Assembly (NCBI GenBank): GCA_000720845.1
Contig: JODU01000062.1
Coordinates: 1-5,657, forward strand
From: Kitasatospora aureofaciens
GTDB taxonomy: Bacteria; Actinomycetota; Actinomycetes; Streptomycetales; Streptomycetaceae
Reading direction: 5' to 3'
Length of the DNA: 5,657 bases
A program made the position numbers and the translations under genes. The notes under the pieces are model-generated. The model had not been told where the DNA came from, searched no databases, and saw only the letters and a list, made by a program, of their open reading frames with translations. Shown one piece after another: positions 1-5,657 of the stretch. Position 1 is the first letter of the stretch, and each line of letters opens with the position of its first letter.

Positions 1-5657
<5,657 letters not shown>

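Overview
The window is one continuous piece of a large modular nonribosomal peptide synthetase (NRPS) gene on the minus strand. Reading codons with low coordinates 1, 4, 7 and so on, reverse complemented, I translated the whole window by hand. It gives 1885 full codons (5655 down to 1) with no stop, so the gene runs off both ends. Very high GC, almost exclusive C or G at third positions, and NRPS motifs of streptomycete type point to an actinomycete, most likely Streptomyces or a close relative. No in-frame TTA codon is present, so nothing here suggests bldA dependence.

In the direction of translation (high to low coordinates) the layout is: C-terminal two thirds of a condensation domain (C1, 5657 to about 4900), a full adenylation domain (A1, about 4875-3376), a carrier domain with LGGHSL (T1, about 3345-3124), a full condensation domain (C2, about 3072-1690), a full adenylation domain (A2, about 1653-178), and the front of a second carrier domain with LGGDSI (T2, about 141-1). 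This is [C]-A-T-C-A-[T], two elongation modules with a period of about 3.2 kb. The C domains and C-A linkers are in register at an offset of exactly 3207 bp.

The pocket residues of A1 read D-I-L-Q-L-G-L-I-W-K, which as I recall it is the classical glycine code. Those of A2 read D-A-F-F-W-G-E-V-F-K, which I do not recognise as a standard code; it is closest to Val/Ile-type pockets. The GGDS form of T2 is typical of carrier domains that feed an epimerization domain, so an E domain is expected just beyond coordinate 1. Inferred contribution to the product: ...-Gly-(D-Xaa)-..., with Xaa uncertain and probably aliphatic.

The most unusual thing in the DNA is a block at about 3190-4140, from the back half of A1 to the T1 serine region. 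Its leucine codon choice, His/Thr-rich protein and strong G-over-C strand asymmetry differ sharply from both sides, which suggests a recombined or domain-swapped segment. I found no promoter, terminator, RNA gene, CRISPR array or insertion sequence; every base lies inside the NRPS frame. I see no evidence of a new class of system. The interest lies in substrate prediction and in the mosaic structure of a natural-product assembly line.
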